Assembly: GCF_017815535.1 (NCBI RefSeq)
Contig: NZ_CP072596.1
Location: forward strand, 2,263,614-2,327,613
DNA: 64,000 nucleotides
Direction of reading: 5' to 3'
Source of the DNA: Tessaracoccus sp. MC1865
Lineage (GTDB): Bacteria > Actinomycetota > Actinomycetes > Propionibacteriales > Propionibacteriaceae
Positions within the stretch are counted from its first letter, which is position 1. Each line of letters starts with the position of its first letter. The notes under the pieces are model-generated. The model had not been told where the DNA came from, ran no database searches, and saw only the letters and a list, made by a program, of their open reading frames with translations. The translations under genes and the position numbers were made by a program. Positions 53,244 to 61,874 of this stretch are shown piece by piece.

Positions 53244-54002
53244 CTAGCGGCGGGTTTTCTCGTTGTCACGGGTCCCCACCGGATCCCATCCGCGACCCGT
53301 GCGGGTGGCGGAGTGGCGCGGCGAGGTGTCGCGGGTGCGGTACACGATGTAGGGACGGAACAGGTAGTGGAACGGTGCTGAGAAGGCGTGCACCAACCGG
53401 GTGAACGGCGTGATGGCGAACAGCAGCAGGCCGATGACCACGTGCGTCTGGAACTGCCAGGTGGAAGCGGCCATCGCGTCCACGTCGGGCTGGAGGACGA
53501 ACAGTGAGCGGAACCAGATGGAGACGGTCTCGCGGTAGTTGTGTTCGGTGCCGTCGGCGAACCGGTCGCCGGTGAGGGTGGCGACCATGCCCAGGCCGAT
53601 GACCGTGGCGAGGACCAGATACATGATCTTGTCGTTCCAGGTGGTGGCCGCGAACACCGAGCCGGTGCGCCGACGACGCCAGATCAGCAGGGCCAGGCCG
53701 ACGACGAGCGCCAGGCCGGCGAGACCGCCGCCGTAGTAGGCACCCAGGTGGTACGAGTGCTGGTCGAGGCCGACCCAGTCCGTGAACACCTTGGGGATCA
53801 ACAGGCCCACGAGGTGGCCCATGAGCACGGCGATCAGCGCGAAGTGGAACAGCGGGGAGGCGACCTTGAGGAGCTTGGACTCGTACATCTGCGACGATCG
53901 GGTGGTCCAGCCGAACTGGTCGAACTTGTAGCGCCAGATCAGGCCGCCCACCAGGACGAAGAGAACGACGTAGGGCAGCACGCCCCAGAGCAGGAATTTC
54001 AT
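53244..54002 (-). CDS. narI: Respiratory nitrate reductase gamma subunit (cytochrome b)
   Basis: The membrane anchor of nitrate reductase; it oxidises menaquinol on the outside and carries two b-type hemes. It has 252 residues and five membrane segments, with haem-ligand His candidates in SPLFHFALIAVLMGHLVG (TM2) and in WQFQTHVVIGLLLFAITPFTRLVHAF (TM5, split around residue 190-215). A basic tail follows residue 225. ATG 54002 overlaps the narJ stop (ATGA). It passes electrons to NarH. Confidence 0.93.
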   Translation of the reverse strand: MKFLLWGVLPYVVLFVLVGGLIWRYKFDQFGWTTRSSQMYESKLLKVASPLFHFALIAVLMGHLVGLLIPKVFTDWVGLDQHSYHLGAYYGGGLAGLALVVGLALLIWRRRRTGSVFAATTWNDKIMYLVLATVIGLGMVATLTGDRFADGTEHNYRETVSIWFRSLFVLQPDVDAMAASTWQFQTHVVIGLLLFAITPFTRLVHAFSAPFHYLFRPYIVYRTRDTSPRHSATRTGRGWDPVGTRDNEKTRR

Positions 54003-54610
54003 CGTGCGGCTCCTTGCATCGTGGGATATGGCAGGAGGGTCTGCTCCAGGCCGACGGTTTCAGCAGGCGGTCCGGCCATGAGGTCGCGCACCTCGGCGCG
54101 CGACTGCGGCGAGGCGCCGCCCAACTCGGCGCAGATGGCGGCCAGCAGCCCTGTCTGGGGCAGCTTGTCCTCAGCCAGGCCGATGCGCAGCAGTTCGAGC
54201 GAAGCCCGGAACTTGTTGAGCAGTGCGACGCCCAGCTCGGGATTCCCGACCGCGGCGAATTCGAGCACCATCGGCAGGAAATCCGGCAGTTCGCCGTCGA
54301 GGTCGACGAGCAGGCCGGAGTCGCGGTAGGTCTGCTTGATCGCGGCCAGCACCTCCCCGCGACGGCGGGTGTCGCCGTCGGTCCAGTACGTCAGGTGGAG
54401 CGCGTGGCGGCGGGACAGGTCGAACTCCTGAACGTGCCAGGACTGCAATTCCATCAGCGGCTTGGAGCGCAGGTGGGCGATCGTCGGCGCGAAGTCTGCG
54501 GCGGCGCGGCTCTGCCCCACCGCCTCCTCCACGAGGTCGAGGCGGCCCAGGAGCTCCTCATCGGGGTACGTCAGCAGCAGGCCGGCGGCCTGGAAGATGA
54601 CGGCGCTCAT
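53999..54610 (-). CDS. narJ: Nitrate reductase molybdenum cofactor assembly chaperone
   Basis: A dedicated chaperone that helps insert the molybdenum cofactor into NarG and is not part of the final enzyme. It has 203 residues of the NarJ/TorD helical family, with LLLTYPDEELLGRL, WHVQEFDLSRRHALHLTYWT (around residue 59-78) and DELPDFLPMVLEF-like ELPDFLPMVLEFAA. ATG 54610 shares its A with the TGA of narH; a GTG three bases upstream is also possible. It overlaps narI downstream. Confidence 0.92.
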   Translation of the reverse strand: MSAVIFQAAGLLLTYPDEELLGRLDLVEEAVGQSRAAADFAPTIAHLRSKPLMELQSWHVQEFDLSRRHALHLTYWTDGDTRRRGEVLAAIKQTYRDSGLLVDLDGELPDFLPMVLEFAAVGNPELGVALLNKFRASLELLRIGLAEDKLPQTGLLAAICAELGGASPQSRAEVRDLMAGPPAETVGLEQTLLPYPTMQGAAR

Positions 54611-56190
54611 CACACCGCCCCCGGGTCCGTCTGGCGGGCCTTCGCCGAGGCGAAGCTCTCGATGGCCACAGGTATGGGGCGCCCGGACGACGAGCCGAAC
54701 GGCCCCTCGCCACCCGCGCCCGGTCCGCCGTCGAAGTCGAGCGAGCAGCCCATCTCCTCCAGGTTGTGGGCGTCCTCCCGGTGCGCCTTGGGGATGACGT
54801 AGCGCTCGTCGTACTTCGCGATGGCCAGCAACCGGTACATCTGCTCCAGCGCCTTGGGCTCCATGCCGACGGCGTGCGCCAACTCCGGCTGCCGCTCGCG
54901 GCCGAGCGTCACGTCACGCATGTACGAGCGCATGGCCGCCAGCTTCTGCAGCACCAGGGTGACCACGTCGGCGTCGCCCGCGGTGAACAGCTCCGCCAGG
55001 TACTCCACGGGGATGCGCAGCGTGTCGATGGCACCGAACAGGTTGCCGCCCGCCTCGGAGTCGTGGCCCTGCGCCTTCAGCAGGTCCACCACCGGCGACA
55101 GCGGCGGCACGTACCAGACCATCGGCATGGTCCGGTACTCCGGGTGCAGCGGCAGCGCGACCTTGAAGTGCTTGATCAGCGCGTAGACAGGGGAACGCTG
55201 GGCGGCCTCCAGCCAGTCCGACGGGATGCCGTTGGCCTTGGCGTCGCGGATGACCTCGGGGTCCTTCGGGTCCAGCATCAGGTCGAGCTGGGCCTCGTAG
55301 AGGTCCTTGTCATCGGCGAGCGCGGCCTTGGTGACCATGTCCGGGTCGTAGAGGATGATGCCGATGTAGCGCAGGCGCCCCACGCAGGTCTCGGAGCACA
55401 CCGTCGGCAGCCCCACTTCCAGGCGGGGATAGCACATGGTGCACTTCTCGGCCTTGCCGGAGCGGTGGTTGAAGTAGATCTTCTTGTACGGGCAACCGGT
55501 GATGCACTGGCGCCAGCCGCGGCACTTGTCCTGGTCCACCAGCACGATGCCGTCTTCCGCACGCTTGTAGATGGCGCCAGACGGGCAAGCGGCCATGCAG
55601 GACGGGTTGAGGCAGTGCTCGCAGATGCGGGGCACGAAGAACATGAAGGTCTTCTCGTACTCCGCCTTGATCTCCTGGTTCGCCTCTTCGCGCAGTTTGC
55701 GCACGATGGGGTCCTGGTCGATCGTCTCGCTGATGCCGCCCAGCGAGTCGTCCCAGTTGGCCGAGGCCGAGATCGCCATGTTGTCGCCGGTGATCAGCGA
55801 CTTGGGGCGCGCAACCGGGAAGTCGTCGCCGAGCGGGGCCTGGATGAGGTTCTCGTAGTCGTAGGTCCACGGCTCGTAGTAGTCGCCCAGTTCAGGCTGT
55901 ACGGGCGAGGCGAAGATGCTCAGGAGCTTCTTGAACCTGCCCCCCGAGCGCAGCTTCAGCCGGCCCGACTTGGTGCGGACCCAGCCGCCCTGCCACTTCT
56001 CCTGGTCCTCGTACTGCCTGGGGTAGCCGAGGCCCGGGCGGGTCTCCACGTTGTTGAACCAGACGTACTCGGTGCCGGCGCGGTTGGTCCACGCCTGCTT
56101 GCACGTCACGGAACACGTGTGGCACCCGATGCACTTGTCCAGGTTCATCACCATGGCCACCTGGGCCATGACACGTCGCTGCTTTGCCAT
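54610..56190 (-). CDS. narH: Respiratory nitrate reductase beta subunit (Fe-S)
   Basis: Carries electrons from NarI to NarG through four Fe-S clusters. It has 526 residues. Four Cys groups are visible: KCIGCHTCSVTC (around residues 19-30), CEHCLNPSCMAACPSG (around 190), DKCRGWRQCITGCPYKK (Trp replaces one Cys, the usual NarH 3Fe-4S site) and EKCTMCYPR with later CSETC. ATG 56190 overlaps the narG stop (ATGA), which fixes the start. The last 40 residues are Gly/Ser-rich and lineage-specific. Confidence 0.95.
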   Translation of the reverse strand: MAKQRRVMAQVAMVMNLDKCIGCHTCSVTCKQAWTNRAGTEYVWFNNVETRPGLGYPRQYEDQEKWQGGWVRTKSGRLKLRSGGRFKKLLSIFASPVQPELGDYYEPWTYDYENLIQAPLGDDFPVARPKSLITGDNMAISASANWDDSLGGISETIDQDPIVRKLREEANQEIKAEYEKTFMFFVPRICEHCLNPSCMAACPSGAIYKRAEDGIVLVDQDKCRGWRQCITGCPYKKIYFNHRSGKAEKCTMCYPRLEVGLPTVCSETCVGRLRYIGIILYDPDMVTKAALADDKDLYEAQLDLMLDPKDPEVIRDAKANGIPSDWLEAAQRSPVYALIKHFKVALPLHPEYRTMPMVWYVPPLSPVVDLLKAQGHDSEAGGNLFGAIDTLRIPVEYLAELFTAGDADVVTLVLQKLAAMRSYMRDVTLGRERQPELAHAVGMEPKALEQMYRLLAIAKYDERYVIPKAHREDAHNLEEMGCSLDFDGGPGAGGEGPFGSSSGRPIPVAIESFASAKARQTDPGAV

Positions 56191-59100
56191 CAGTACTGAA
56201 CCTCCTGCGAGCGGCGGCGCACCGTCGACACGATGTCGCGCTGGACGCCGGTGGGGCCGATGTAGTTGAAGGCGTACGCCTGGTGCGCGTATCCGCCGAT
56301 GAGGTGCGTCGCCTTGAGCAGGATGCGGGTCACCGAGTTGTGGATGCCGCCGCGGCGGCCGGTGGCCTCCGACTTCGGCACGTCGATGGTGCGTTCCTGC
56401 GCGTGCTGCACATAGGCCACGCCGTCGGGCAGTTTCGGGGTGACGACGGCGCGGGCCACGAACACGCCGTTGGCGTTGGTGAGCTCGATCCAGTCGTTGT
56501 CCCGGACGCCGATCGACGCCGCGTCGGCCACGCTCAACCAGGCCTGTGGACCGCCTCTGCCCAGGCTCAGCATCAGGAGGTTGTCCTGGTACTCGGAGTG
56601 GATGGACCACTTGTTGTGCACCGTGAGGTAGCGCAGAGTGATCTGCTTCTCCCCGGTGGGGCCAAGTTCAGGCTCGCCATAGGCGGCCGTCATGTCGAGC
56701 GGGGGCCGGAAGGTCGGCAGGTTCTCGCCCGCGTCCGTCATCCAGTCGTGGTCGAGGAAGAAGTGCATGCGGCCCGAGAGGGTGTGCCACGGCTTGAGCC
56801 GCTCCACGTTGATGGTGAACGCGGCGTAGCGGCGGCCACCGGTCTCCGAGCCGGACCACTCCGGGGAGGTGATGACGGGCTGCGGGGCCTGCTGGGTCTG
56901 GGCGAAGGTGATCCGGCGCTCTTCGAGGCCCTCCGACAGGTCTGCCAGGCGGCGGCCGGTCTTCTTCTCCAAGGTGCGGAAGCCCTGCGTCGCCAGTTCG
57001 CCGTTGGTGGTGCCGGAGAACATCAGGATGGCTTCTGCCAGGCGCTTGTCGGTGTTGATCGCCGGGCGACCGGCGGCCGGGCCCGAGGGGTAGACACCGT
57101 GCAGCTTGCCGAGCTCGCCCACCTGGTGCGAGACGTCGTAGGTGATGTTCTTGACCGTGAAGCCCAGCTCCTCGGCCAAGGGGCCGACTGTGAGCAGCTT
57201 GTCGGCGATCGCCGTGTAGTCGCGCTCCACCACCTGCAGGATGGGCAGGTTCCTGCCGGGCACGGCCGGAAGATCCGTGCCCCGCCAGTCCGGCACCGTG
57301 CCGCCCGGCTGGGCCAGCTGGCCGGGGGTGTCGTGCTGCATCGCCACCGCGACCAGGTCCCTGCGTGTGTCGAGGCGCCCCTTGGCCATCTCGGAGAACT
57401 TGATGGCGAGCTCAGCGAACACGTCGAAGTCCGATTTCGTCTCCCACGGCGGGTCGATCGCCGGGGTGAACGCGTGCACGTAGGGATGCATGTCGGTGCT
57501 GGACAGGTCGTACTTCTCGTACCAGGTGGCGGCCGGGAACACGATGTCGCTCAACAGGGTGGAGCTGGTCATGCGGAAGTCAGCGGTGATGAGCAGGTCG
57601 AGCTTGCCCTCCGGGGCCTCGTCGTGCCACTTCACCACCTCGGGACGGAGGTCTGCCCCGTGCTGGTTCTCCATCACGTTGTTGTGGGTGCCGAGCAGGT
57701 GCTTGAGGAAGTACTCGTTGCCCTTGGCGGAGGAGCCGAACAGGTTCGAGCGCCACAGGATCATGGTGCGCGGCCAGTTCTGGGGCGCGTCGATGTCCTC
57801 CACGGAGCTCTTGATCTCACCGGACTTCAGTTTCGCGGCCACGTAGTCCTGCACGCTGGCGGCCTCACCCCGGTCGACGGCGGCCTGCGCCTCGTCCGCC
57901 AGGTCCAGCGGGTTCGCGTCGAACTGCGGGTAGAACGGCATCCAGCCCAGCCGGTGCGACAGCGCCACCGCATCAGCGGTGTGCACGCCGTCGAGGCTGC
58001 CGGTGGACAGCGGCGACTTGATCCGGTCTGCGGAGAAGCCGTCGGTGCGCCACTGGTCGGTGTGCATGTACCAGTAGGCGGTGCCGATCATGGTGCGCGG
58101 CGGGCGCGACCAGTCCATGGCGTTGGCCATGTTGAACCAGCCCGTCATGGGGCGGCACTTCTCCTGGCCGACGTAGTGGGCCCAGCCGCCGCCGTTCTTG
58201 CCGATACACCCGGTGAGCATGAGCAGCGCCATGATCGAGCGGTAGGTGGTGTCGGCGTGGAACCAATGACAGATGCCGGCGCCGATGATGATCATCGTGC
58301 GGCCCTTGGATTCCTCGGAGTTTTGCGCGAACTCGCGGGCCGTGCGGATGCAGGCCTCGGCGGGCACGCTGGTGATCTCGGCCTGCCACGCCGGGGTGTA
58401 GGGCGAGTCGACGTCGTCGTAACCCTTCGCCCAGGTGCCGGGCAGGCCGTCGCGGCCGACGCCGTACTGGGCGAGCATCAGGTCGAAGACGGTGGTGACC
58501 AGGTGGTCACCGACCTTCCGCGCGGGGACGCCCCGGCGGATGATGGAGCCCACACCCTTCGGGTCCTCGAAGACGGGCAGGGCCACCTCGACGCCCTGCG
58601 TGTCGGCCTGGCCGAGAAGCGACAGGGCGGGGTCGATGCTGCCCAGTTCCAGGTTCCACTGGCCGGCGCCGTCCTCGTTGTAGCGGAAGCCCATCGAGCC
58701 GTTCGGCACGGCCGGCCCGGCGGCGGCCTGGTCCCACATGACGGTTTTGAAGGCCGCGTCCGGCTTGTCGGCGTGCTCGGGCAGGTCTGCCGCGGTGAGG
58801 AACTTACCGGCGGTCAGGCCGTGGCCGTTCGGGTGCTCCACCAGCGTGATCAGCATGCCCAGGTCCGTGTACTGCTTCACGTAGTCCTGGAAGTAGGGCA
58901 CCTGGCGGTCGACGAAGTTCTCCTTGAGCATCACGTGGCCCATCGCCATCGCCAGGGCGGCGTCGGTGCCCGCCTGGGCGGGGAGCCACTCGTCGGCGAA
59001 CTTCACGTTGTCCGCGTAGTCCGGGGCGACGGTGACCACCTTCGTGCCGCGGTAGCGGACCTCGGCCATCCAGTGCGCGTCCGGCGTGCGGGTGACCGGC

Positions 59101-59903
59101 ACGTTGGAGCCCCACATCATGAGGTAGGTGGCGTCCCACCAGTCGCCGGATTCCGGCACGTCCGTCTGGTCGCCAAAGACCTGGGGCGACGCGACGGGGA
59201 GGTCGGCGTACCAGTCGTAGAAGCTCGTCATGGCGCCGCCGATGAGGTGCGTGAAGCGCGTGCCGATGGCGTGGCTGACCTGGCTCATCGCCGGGATGGG
59301 TGAGAACGACACCACCCGGTCAGGGCCGTAGTTCTTGATGGTGTTGACGTAGCTGGCGGCGGCGATCTCGAGCGCCTCGTCCCAGCTGATCCGCACGAGG
59401 CCACCCTTGCCGCGGGCCTGCTGGTAGCGGCGGCGCTTGGCGGGGTCCGTCGAGATCTCGCGGAACGCCTCCACCGGGTCGCCGAGCCGCTTCTTGGCCT
59501 CGCGGTACATCTCGATGAGGACGCCGCGGCCGTACGGGTAGCGCACCCGCGTCGGGGAGTAGGTGTACCAGGAGAACGCGGCGCCGCGGGGGCAGCCGCG
59601 CGGCTCGTACTCGGGGCGGTCAGGACCCGTGGTGGGATAGTCGGTCTGCTGGGCCTCCCACGTGATGATGCCGTCCTTGACGTAGACCTTCCACGAGCAG
59701 GATCCGGTGCAGTTCACGCCGTGCGTCGAGCGCACCACCTTGTCATGGCTCCACCTGTCGCGGTAGAACACGTCGCCTTGGCGTCCGCCCTCGCGGAACA
59801 CGGCCCGATCATCGTCTGTGGTCTCCCATTGAGTGAAGTACCGCCCGAGTTTGAGGAGGGCGTCAGAGGCGGGGCCGTCAAGGCGCGCGGAATCTGTACT
59901 CAT
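56190..59903 (-). CDS. narG: Respiratory nitrate reductase alpha subunit (molybdenum catalytic)
   Basis: Reduces nitrate to nitrite at a bis-MGD molybdenum centre on the inside of the membrane. It has 1237 residues, the normal NarG length. The N-terminal Fe-S site HGVNCTGSC (His as first ligand, around residues 61-69) is followed by EPRGCPRGAAFSW; the Asp molybdenum ligand lies in TSFYDWYADLP (around 224). There is no twin-arginine signal, as expected for the inward-facing enzyme. It lies 56 bases after mobA, a gap that holds a palindrome and a possible CAGACT -10. narGHJI all overlap by four bases or share stop and start bases. Confidence 0.97.
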   Translation of the reverse strand: MSTDSARLDGPASDALLKLGRYFTQWETTDDDRAVFREGGRQGDVFYRDRWSHDKVVRSTHGVNCTGSCSWKVYVKDGIITWEAQQTDYPTTGPDRPEYEPRGCPRGAAFSWYTYSPTRVRYPYGRGVLIEMYREAKKRLGDPVEAFREISTDPAKRRRYQQARGKGGLVRISWDEALEIAAASYVNTIKNYGPDRVVSFSPIPAMSQVSHAIGTRFTHLIGGAMTSFYDWYADLPVASPQVFGDQTDVPESGDWWDATYLMMWGSNVPVTRTPDAHWMAEVRYRGTKVVTVAPDYADNVKFADEWLPAQAGTDAALAMAMGHVMLKENFVDRQVPYFQDYVKQYTDLGMLITLVEHPNGHGLTAGKFLTAADLPEHADKPDAAFKTVMWDQAAAGPAVPNGSMGFRYNEDGAGQWNLELGSIDPALSLLGQADTQGVEVALPVFEDPKGVGSIIRRGVPARKVGDHLVTTVFDLMLAQYGVGRDGLPGTWAKGYDDVDSPYTPAWQAEITSVPAEACIRTAREFAQNSEESKGRTMIIIGAGICHWFHADTTYRSIMALLMLTGCIGKNGGGWAHYVGQEKCRPMTGWFNMANAMDWSRPPRTMIGTAYWYMHTDQWRTDGFSADRIKSPLSTGSLDGVHTADAVALSHRLGWMPFYPQFDANPLDLADEAQAAVDRGEAASVQDYVAAKLKSGEIKSSVEDIDAPQNWPRTMILWRSNLFGSSAKGNEYFLKHLLGTHNNVMENQHGADLRPEVVKWHDEAPEGKLDLLITADFRMTSSTLLSDIVFPAATWYEKYDLSSTDMHPYVHAFTPAIDPPWETKSDFDVFAELAIKFSEMAKGRLDTRRDLVAVAMQHDTPGQLAQPGGTVPDWRGTDLPAVPGRNLPILQVVERDYTAIADKLLTVGPLAEELGFTVKNITYDVSHQVGELGKLHGVYPSGPAAGRPAINTDKRLAEAILMFSGTTNGELATQGFRTLEKKTGRRLADLSEGLEERRITFAQTQQAPQPVITSPEWSGSETGGRRYAAFTINVERLKPWHTLSGRMHFFLDHDWMTDAGENLPTFRPPLDMTAAYGEPELGPTGEKQITLRYLTVHNKWSIHSEYQDNLLMLSLGRGGPQAWLSVADAASIGVRDNDWIELTNANGVFVARAVVTPKLPDGVAYVQHAQERTIDVPKSEATGRRGGIHNSVTRILLKATHLIGGYAHQAYAFNYIGPTGVQRDIVSTVRRRSQEVQY

Positions 59904-59939
59904 GCGCCACAGTCTGCCTGCATCGGGGCCCGTTTGTTC

Positions 59940-59959
59940 GACATTTTCGAAATTATGTC
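59940..59959. promoter_or_regulatory. Palindrome upstream of narG
   Basis: GACAT and ATGTC flank a TTTCGAAA palindrome over 20 bases, directly after the mobA stop codon. If narG is transcribed from its start codon, the centre lies at about -46. A redox or nitrate regulator site is possible; no known consensus is matched. Confidence 0.35.
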
Positions 59960-60541
59960 TTACGGCGTGTCGTAGAGCAACCGGCCTGCTTGAGCGAACT
60001 GATCCGGGGTGTCCAGGTCTGCCGTGACCGACGGCGGCGCGGGCAACTCGGCGACGTCCAGGCCGCCCAGGAAACGCCGCACGGAGAGGTCACGCACCTC
60101 TCCCACGTCGTCGACCGCCCGACGCAGCGCGTCGAGGCGGTAGCGGCCCGCGAGGTACTGGCGCCACCCCTCGGCATCGACCAGCACCACACCGTCCTTT
60201 CCCAGCTGTGCCACGGCCAGGAGGTCGACGACCGCGTCGGGGTTGGCCAGGTCCCCCGCCAAGATGACCACCGAGTCCACCGGGTCGTTCCCGGGTGGCG
60301 TGTCCAGGGCCAGCAGCCCGGCCACGATGCCCGCCACCGGACCCCCGTAGGGCGGGTCCTCCAGCGCGAACTCGACGTCGAGCCCGGGCTGCTCGTGACC
60401 CGCCACCACCACGCGCGCGGCGACGCCGGCTGCGGCCGAGCAGGTGCGCGCCAGCAAGGTGGCGCCGTCGAGCTCCAGGGCCAGTTTGTCCGTGCCCATG
60501 CGGGCCGATCGGCCACCGCCCAGCACGATGGCGGCGATCAC
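59960..60541 (-). CDS. mobA: Molybdenum cofactor guanylyltransferase-like protein
   Basis: Links GMP to molybdopterin to make the MGD cofactor that NarG needs. It has 193 residues with an N-terminal nucleotide loop LGGGRSARMGTDKLAL (around residues 7-22), AGHEQPGLDVEF, and the metal-binding LAGDLANP. The start is GTG 60541, 4 bases after the moaD stop. MobA and related MobA-like nucleotidyltransferases are similar, but the position between moaD and narG supports the assignment. It ends 56 bases before narG. Confidence 0.86.
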   Translation of the reverse strand: MIAAIVLGGGRSARMGTDKLALELDGATLLARTCSAAAGVAARVVVAGHEQPGLDVEFALEDPPYGGPVAGIVAGLLALDTPPGNDPVDSVVILAGDLANPDAVVDLLAVAQLGKDGVVLVDAEGWRQYLAGRYRLDALRRAVDDVGEVRDLSVRRFLGGLDVAELPAPPSVTADLDTPDQFAQAGRLLYDTP

Positions 60542-60545
60542 CGGC

Positions 60546-60785
60546 TCATCCCCCGGCGAAGGGCGGCAGCACGTCCAGCGACTGGACCTCTGAGAGGTCC
60601 GTGCTGCGGTCCGTGATGCGGGTGCCGTCTGCCAGCAGGGCGCTCACGTTGAGCACCTTGGCCAGGCGTTCATTGCCCTCGGCGAGTTGGCTCACCACCT
60701 GGTCCGCGGTCAGGCCGCGGGCCTCGATGATTCGGCTGTCGGCGCCTGCCGCTTCGGCAGCGCCGGCGAAGAACCGGACCTCCAC
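60546..60785 (-). CDS. moaD: Molybdopterin synthase sulfur-carrier subunit
   Basis: A small ubiquitin-like protein of 79 residues that carries sulfur on its C-terminal glycine to MoaE. The chain ends in LDVLPPFAGG, with the required Gly-Gly. FAGAAEAAGADS at the N-terminus is typical. The GTG start at 60785 has AGGGAG about 9 bases before it and lies 18 bases after the moaA stop. Confidence 0.94.
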   Translation of the reverse strand: MEVRFFAGAAEAAGADSRIIEARGLTADQVVSQLAEGNERLAKVLNVSALLADGTRITDRSTDLSEVQSLDVLPPFAGG

Positions 60786-60803
60786 AGATTCATCTCCCTA
60801 CTG

Positions 60804-61802
60804 TCAACCGCCGATGGCGCTCATCGTGCGGTCTGGCTGGACAAAATCCACCTCGTCGATCCCGTGGGCCTTCGGCTTGGTGCGGTGGGCGCCGGTCCAG
60901 GCGGCGACGAGGTCGTCGTCGGAGCCGCCATCGCGCAGGATGGCGCGCAGGTCCGTCTCCGTGCGGGAGAACAGACAGGTGCGTACGTGGCCGTCCGAGG
61001 TGATGCGGGTGCGGTCGCAGTCGCCGCAGAAGGGGTGCGTGACCGAGGCGATCACGCCGACGAGCCCACCGGGCTGCGCGTCGTCGGCCGCGACCCGCCA
61101 CAGCTGCGCCGGCGCCGCACCGCGCGGCTCTTCCGCGGGGCTGAGGTCGAACTGCTCCTCCAAGGCACCGAGGATCTGGGCGGCGGTGACCATGGCGTCG
61201 CGGTCCCACTCCCCCTTGGGGCCGAGCGGCATCTGCTCGATGAAGCGCAACTGGTAGCCGCGCTCCAGGCAGAACTGGGCGAGCGGCACGATGTCGGGCT
61301 CGTTCGCCCCGCGCATGATGACGGCGTTGATCTTCACCGGCTCCAGACCGGCGCGTTGCGCGGCTTCGATGCCGGCGAGCACGTCTGGGAGCCGGTCGCG
61401 CCGCGCGAGCTGCGCGTAGCGTTCCCGATCCAGTGAGTCCAGGGAGATGTTGACCCGGTCCAGCCCTGCAGAGACGAGCCCGTCGACGCGCTTGTCGAGG
61501 CCGAGGCCGTTGGTGGTCAGCGCCAGTTCCGGTCTGGGTGTCAGCGTGGCGGCCACCGCGACGATGCGCTCGAGGCCGGCACGCAACAGGGGCTCACCTC
61601 CCGTGAACCGGATGCGGGTCACTCCGAGCCGCTCGACGGCGACCTTGATGACCCGCGACACCTCGTCGTCGGTGAGGGTCTCCTCGACGGGCTGCCAGAG
61701 CAGGCCCTCTGCGGGCATGCAGTAGGTACAGCGCAGGTTGCAACGGTCAGTGAGCGAGACGCGCAGATCACGCGCCGTGCGTCCATATCCGTCAACCAGC
61801 AT
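60804..61802 (-). CDS. moaA: GTP 3',8-cyclase (radical SAM)
   Basis: The first step of molybdenum cofactor synthesis. It has 332 residues. The N-terminal radical-SAM cluster motif is DRCNLRCTYCMP (around residues 19-30); RFTGGEPLLR binds SAM; the second cluster motif is HPFCGDCDRTRITSDGHVRTC (C-x2-C-x13-C, given here at its start, around residues 259-277); the chain ends in Gly-Gly (MSAIGG), needed for activity. ATG 61802 follows a TAGCAT hexamer by 6 bases. It is the first gene of a same-strand run that reaches moeA at 48089. Confidence 0.96.
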   Translation of the reverse strand: MLVDGYGRTARDLRVSLTDRCNLRCTYCMPAEGLLWQPVEETLTDDEVSRVIKVAVERLGVTRIRFTGGEPLLRAGLERIVAVAATLTPRPELALTTNGLGLDKRVDGLVSAGLDRVNISLDSLDRERYAQLARRDRLPDVLAGIEAAQRAGLEPVKINAVIMRGANEPDIVPLAQFCLERGYQLRFIEQMPLGPKGEWDRDAMVTAAQILGALEEQFDLSPAEEPRGAAPAQLWRVAADDAQPGGLVGVIASVTHPFCGDCDRTRITSDGHVRTCLFSRTETDLRAILRDGGSDDDLVAAWTGAHRTKPKAHGIDEVDFVQPDRTMSAIGG

Positions 61803-61808
61803 GTCCGC

Positions 61809-61814
61809 ATGCTA
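61809..61814 (-). promoter_or_regulatory. -10 hexamer of leaderless moaA
   Basis: TAGCAT on the minus strand, 6 bases before ATG 61802. It is the likely main promoter of the moa-nar run. Confidence 0.55.
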
Positions 61815-61862
61815 CCCGGACTTTCACCACACCCCTCGTGCAAATGCCCTGCAACGCTGTGT

Positions 61863-61868
61863 TTAAAT
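61863..61868 (+). promoter_or_regulatory. -10 hexamer of the HTH regulator gene
   Basis: TTAAAT ends 6 bases before ATG 61875; it is close to the sigma-70 -10 but not TANNNT. The 72-base gap to moaA contains both divergent elements, so one regulator could act on both. Confidence 0.45.
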
Positions 61869-61874
61869 GGATTG

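Noticed and set aside
56184-59303. Very long open frame antisense to narG (over 1000 codons), and similar long frames opposite icd, glyQS and the menD/menC region
   Set aside because: In DNA this GC-rich, frames opposite real genes stay open by codon bias. Their proteins are rich in Arg, His, Gly and Ala, and they show no domain.
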